DNA from: Lentisphaerota bacterium | GTDB lineage: Bacteria; Verrucomicrobiota; Kiritimatiellia; JAAZAB01 | Reading direction: 5' to 3' | Assembly (NCBI GenBank): GCA_016199105.1 | Contig: JACQHI010000378.1 | Coordinates: forward strand, 1 to 7,435 | Length of the DNA stretch: 7,435 bases | Shown here: piece after piece, positions 5,517-7,435 of the stretch | How the letters are laid out: each line of letters starts with the position of its first letter | Numbering within the stretch: position 1 is the stretch's first letter | The notes under the pieces: generated by a model | Database searches by the model: none | The model's input: the letters and a program-made list of their open reading frames with translations, nothing else | Told to the model about the DNA's origin: nothing | Program-made: the position numbers and the translations under genes

Positions 5517-7106
5517 ATGAATACCCCTGTCCAACCGCCCGTCAAGCGCCGCAGAATCATGAAGCGCGCATCCGACTTGGCCTTCTCTTTCAGGTTTCAC
5601 CCGCCTGCAGCGCTATGCGAAGCGCTTCGCGCAGCATTGCGGGCAGGGGTTTCAGCCCTCATCCCTTGTCTTTTTCTTGCTTTCGTTTCGGTCGGTCTGC
5701 CGGCGCGCGCCGACGATGCATCGCCGGCGCCGGGTTTTTCGGCCAACGAAAAGCTGGGCATCGAGAACACGGCGGGAGGCAATGTCCTGCCCTCCCGGCT
5801 CCAACCGCAAACGCCCCTCCTGGCCCGCCAGAACGTGGCATCGGACCCTTTTAACGAATACGTTCCCGGCTTCAGTTCGCGGGCCGGTCTGACGCTGCAA
5901 CCGTTCGTCCGGCTGCCCTACCTGCATCTCCCGTATGTGTATCGCGCGCAGAGGCCTTTCCCCGAGGACCGCGCCAATTTCAAGCTGGGCGATTTTCTGT
6001 TCGTGGATCTGACCCTTAACGGCGACCTGACGTTCACCGACAATGTGAAATCAAGTTCGGACAACCGGGAAACGGACCTGGTGCTCCAGACCGTTCTGGG
6101 CGCCGACGTGGTGCTCCAACTCACGGAGACCCTCCAACTCGAGGCCGCCGGCAATCTGGCCTATTACCAGTCCCTGAGCGATTCCGACCTCTCCGGGTAC
6201 GGGTTCCGGGATGAATATCGCTTCGACGATGCCGTGGACCTCGATGCCGGCCTGGATCTGCGCGGACACACGCTCTACATCACCCAGGCGGGCTGGAGCG
6301 AGCAGTTCGACGACTGGGATGTCTTCGTTCAGGACCGTTTTTCCATCAGCGATCGCGTCATGGATGACCCCTTCGTCAACGACTCGTTCGAGCGAACCCT
6401 GGAAATCGCCAACATCGTTCGGGGCGGCGTGGGCCGCCTGTTGCCCATCGAATCACGCCTGGGCCTGAACGGCAGCCATGCCAATTACTGGTACAACGAG
6501 GCGTTCGACGCTTATGAACGGTCGGAGGACAGCGGGGAACTCTCGCTGTCCGTGGACCGGAACTCCATGCGTTTCCAACCGTATGCCGAGGTCTCCCTCC
6601 GCGCCGTGGACTACAAAACCGGCGATCGCGACGCCACGATCGAGGAGGCGCGCCTCGGCGCCCGGGGCCCCGTGACCGACCAGATGAACATGGAAGGCAA
6701 TATCGGCTACCTGCGGGCGATCAATGAAACGGAATCTTCCGGCGGCCTGCTTTGGCGGCTGTCCATCGACCACCTGATGAACACCTCCACCCGCCAGCAG
6801 ATTCTCTTTCAAAGAAACGCGGCTCCTTCCCCCACCGCGGCACAGGGCACGGCCGCGGAATTCCTTTATACGCTGGGGCACACCCTCGGCCCGGACATGC
6901 TGCTCTGGCTGGGCTACAGCCGCACGCTGTTCGCGGATCCCAACGAGGACCAACGACGATGGAGCCTCCTGGCCCGCCTCGAACGGGATATTGCCAGGAA
7001 CACAAGAGCCGGCCTGGACTACCAGTATGTGAACTGGGATTCCGAGACCAGCGCCCAGAGCTTCTCCGAGAACCGCTTTACTCTTTCCATCAAATGGGAT
7101 ATGTGA
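5517..7106 (+). CDS. Outer-membrane beta-barrel protein (EPS-locus porin-like)
   Basis: Up to 529 residues. A signal peptide is clear: a hydrophobic core at about 43-61 ending GLPARA, with cleavage likely after Ala65. After a Pro-rich 90-residue N-terminal part, residues from about 160 show alternating strands with many Asp, Tyr and Trp (LFVDLTLNGDLTFTDNV, LQLEAAGNLAYYQSL, RFTLSIKWDM), typical of a barrel of roughly 14-18 strands. This resembles the BBP2-like outer-membrane proteins found in exopolysaccharide loci; I infer that class from pattern. The start is uncertain. The ATG at 5517 has no spaced Shine-Dalgarno sequence, residues 1-40 are unlike a normal signal-peptide N-region, and that stretch contains repeat sequence. 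ATG 5559 or TTG 5637 (MRAGVSALIP...) would give a more ordinary signal peptide. The last residue is Met rather than the usual Phe or Trp. Function as a polysaccharide channel is a guess from context. Confidence 0.8.
   Translation: MNTPVQPPVKRRRIMKRASDLAFSFRFHPPAALCEALRAALRAGVSALIPCLFLAFVSVGLPARADDASPAPGFSANEKLGIENTAGGNVLPSRLQPQTPLLARQNVASDPFNEYVPGFSSRAGLTLQPFVRLPYLHLPYVYRAQRPFPEDRANFKLGDFLFVDLTLNGDLTFTDNVKSSSDNRETDLVLQTVLGADVVLQLTETLQLEAAGNLAYYQSLSDSDLSGYGFRDEYRFDDAVDLDAGLDLRGHTLYITQAGWSEQFDDWDVFVQDRFSISDRVMDDPFVNDSFERTLEIANIVRGGVGRLLPIESRLGLNGSHANYWYNEAFDAYERSEDSGELSLSVDRNSMRFQPYAEVSLRAVDYKTGDRDATIEEARLGARGPVTDQMNMEGNIGYLRAINETESSGGLLWRLSIDHLMNTSTRQQILFQRNAAPSPTAAQGTAAEFLYTLGHTLGPDMLLWLGYSRTLFADPNEDQRRWSLLARLERDIARNTRAGLDYQYVNWDSETSAQSFSENRFTLSIKWDM
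5588..5601. repeat. TTTCAGG/TTTCACC heptad pair inside the 5' end of the barrel gene
   Basis: TTTCAGG and TTTCACC stand in tandem here. The first unit is identical to the pair at 1713-1726, in front of the sugar-transferase gene. A pyrimidine-rich CCTCATCCCTT piece follows at about 5657, again as in the upstream gap. Confidence 0.5.
5614..5633. repeat. 20-bp palindromic repeat, copy 1
   Basis: TATGCGAAGCGCTTCGCGCA, containing the perfect 14-bp palindrome GCGAAGCGCTTCGC. An identical 20-bp copy ends the window at 7416-7435, and an 11-bp inverted match lies near 1656. It resembles a short REP-type element. It falls in the extended N-region of the barrel gene, where it reads Cys-Glu-Ala-Leu-Arg-Ala. 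Confidence 0.8.
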
Positions 7107-7117
7107 TGTGGGCAGGG

Positions 7118-7145
7118 GTGTCAGGTGTTGGGTGTTCGGTGTTCG
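7118..7145. repeat. Four 7-bp tandem repeats of the GTGTTCG family
   Basis: Units are GTGTCAG, GTGTTGG, GTGTTCG and GTGTTCG, starting 11 bp after the stop of the barrel gene. The same family occupies the gaps at 1624 and 5466. Confidence 0.8.
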
Positions 7146-7151
7146 GTGAAG

Positions 7152-7177
7152 ACGGTCACACGGAGTGTGACCCTCCC
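7152..7177. repeat. Hairpin repeat, short form
   Basis: The arms GGTCACAC (7154-7161) and GTGTGACC (7165-7172) are perfectly complementary around a 3-nt loop, and CTCCC follows. The 26 bp recur at 7273-7320 with 22 bp added in the middle. No T-run follows, so it does not look like an intrinsic terminator. Confidence 0.8.
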
Positions 7178-7236
7178 CAAGATAAGTTTCGGGAGGGTCG
7201 CAGTCCCTGCGACCGCTGTCGATTGGTGGGCGGTCG
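7154..7236. repeat. Chain of four overlapping inverted repeats
   Basis: Four perfect arm pairs follow each other: A 7154-7161/7165-7172 (8 bp), B 7169-7177/7191-7199 (9 bp), C 7196-7203/7207-7214 (8 bp), D 7210-7216/7230-7236 (7 bp). The right arm of each pair shares bases with the left arm of the next, so A or C excludes B, and C excludes D. All arms contain a GGTC or GACC core. Read as RNA or as a cruciform, the segment could switch between an A+C and a B+D fold. Confidence 0.65.
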
Positions 7237-7263
7237 ATGTTGGACATCCGGCGTTGGGCGTTG
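7236..7263. repeat. Degenerate 7-bp repeats
   Basis: GATGTTG, GACATCC, GGCGTTG and GGCGTTG, a diverged array that lies between the hairpin chain and the second hairpin repeat. Two units are identical and the others are related by one to several changes. Confidence 0.5.
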
Positions 7264-7272
7264 TTTGGGTTT

Positions 7273-7320
7273 ACGGTCACACGGCCTGCCCGAGCGTCGG
7301 CTAGGGAGTGTGACCCTCCC
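7273..7320. repeat. Hairpin repeat, long form with extended loop
   Basis: The outer 12 bp (7273-7284) and 14 bp (7307-7320) match the short form at 7152-7177 exactly. Between them lie 22 extra bp (7285-7306) that themselves form an imperfect hairpin (CCT/AGG ends and CCGA/TCGG around GCG). The arms GGTCACAC (7275-7282) and GTGTGACC (7308-7315) remain intact. Confidence 0.75.
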
Positions 7321-7345
7321 GCGGACAGGAGAAGCGCATAAGAGT

Positions 7346-7435
7346 ATGAGAAATATGCTTTTTCCAATCCATAAGGCCACGACGAATACGAGCGGACGCT
7401 CTGACAGGCTTAGTGTATGCGAAGCGCTTCGCGCA
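7346..7435 (+). CDS. Possible start of a further gene, cut by the window end
   Basis: An ATG opens 30 codons to the window edge (MRNMLFPIHKATTNTSGRSD, then RLSVCEALRA). A second in-frame ATG is at 7355. AGGAG at 7327-7331 is 14 nt upstream, too far for an ideal site. The last codons read through the 20-bp palindromic repeat in the same frame as in the barrel gene. Either this is the N-terminal part of a similarly organised exported protein, or both copies are non-coding and the frame is chance. No domain is recognisable. Confidence 0.25.
   Translation, partial: MRNMLFPIHKATTNTSGRSDRLSVCEALRA
7416..7435. repeat. 20-bp palindromic repeat, copy 2
   Basis: Identical over 20 bp to 5614-5633. The copy touches the window end, so the true repeat may be longer on this side. 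In copy 1 the sequence continues with GCATTGCGGGCAGGGG. Confidence 0.8.

Larger units (their letters stand above)
7107..7345. other. Repeat-filled intergenic region
   Basis: I see no credible gene in this stretch. It consists of two heptad arrays, the hairpin chain and the long-form hairpin repeat, with only short unique links. Frames crossing it on the minus strand encode repeat translations (Arg-Thr-Pro-Asn-Thr type) and run antisense into the barrel gene. Confidence 0.6.

Noticed and set aside
5269..5520. An 83-codon plus-strand frame overlapping the PLDc_N-type gene
   Set aside because: It is out of frame with the two-helix protein, lacks hydrophobic segments and finishes in heptad sequence.
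5072..5560. A 162-codon minus-strand frame across the small membrane-protein gene and the next gap
   Set aside because: It runs antisense to the coupled PLDc_N-type gene and through a heptad array; there is no recognisable protein.
7118..7320. CRISPR-like array, because repeats and spacers alternate
   Set aside because: The heptads are too short, the two hairpin copies differ in length, and there are no regularly spaced identical repeats with unique spacers of constant size.
7152..7320. Terminal inverted repeats of a small mobile element
   Set aside because: The two copies are in direct orientation and each is its own hairpin. No transposase, target duplication or distinct cargo lies between them.
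7332..7363. Weak hairpin (GCATA / TATGC) followed by five T, possible terminator
   Set aside because: The uninterrupted stem is only 5 bp and AT-rich with a 13-nt loop, and it is more than 220 bp after the barrel stop. It is too weak to call without expression data.
6453..7367. A 304-codon open frame on the minus strand
   Set aside because: It covers the end of the barrel gene and the repeat region. The part over the repeats translates to heptad products such as RTPNTQH, and the rest is antisense to the barrel.

Overview
The window is GC-rich DNA, and every confident gene lies on the + strand. The products point to a diderm (Gram-negative-type) bacterium: an outer-membrane beta-barrel precursor, a polyprenyl-phosphate sugar transferase and a nucleotide-sugar dehydratase. 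Every gap longer than about 60 bp holds degenerate 7-bp tandem repeats of the GTGTTCG type or the GATTTTN/CCAAAAT type. From memory, such repeats between genes are common in the Planctomycetota-Verrucomicrobiota-Kiritimatiellota group and its relatives. That assignment is an inference and no marker gene here proves it.

Layout. (1) Positions 3-722 are the 3' two thirds of an extended short-chain dehydrogenase/reductase, most like the LegB / LLPSF_EDH_00030 sugar-nucleotide 4,6-dehydratases of nonulosonic-acid pathways. (2) After a heptad-repeat spacer comes a HAD-family phosphatase-like protein (820-1617). (3) A 208-bp repeat-rich gap follows. (4) Next is a tight three-gene unit: a polyprenyl glycosylphosphotransferase (1826-3250), a membrane sensor with a PAS and a receiver domain but no kinase (3255-5201), and an 85-residue two-helix membrane protein of PLDc_N type (5198-5455) that overlaps its neighbour by 4 bp. 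(5) A second heptad-repeat gap leads to a signal-peptide-bearing outer-membrane beta-barrel protein (about 5517-7106). (6) The last 329 bp hold heptads, a chain of overlapping inverted repeats, two versions of one hairpin repeat, and a 20-bp palindromic repeat that also occurs inside the start of the beta-barrel gene. A reading frame open to the window edge (7346-7435) may be the start of another gene.

How the parts may work together. The dehydratase would make an activated deoxy-amino sugar, the HAD protein may dephosphorylate an intermediate, the sugar transferase would load the first sugar phosphate onto the lipid carrier, and the beta-barrel may form an outer-membrane pore or anchor for the product. 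The PAS-receiver protein lies between the transferase and the barrel and could link an envelope signal to polysaccharide production. This is inferred from gene order.

The points most worth following are the kinase-less transmembrane PAS-receiver protein and the repeat architecture: heptads in every gap, a relay of mutually exclusive hairpins, a hairpin repeat with an extra 22 bp in its loop, and a palindrome read in the same frame near two possible gene starts.
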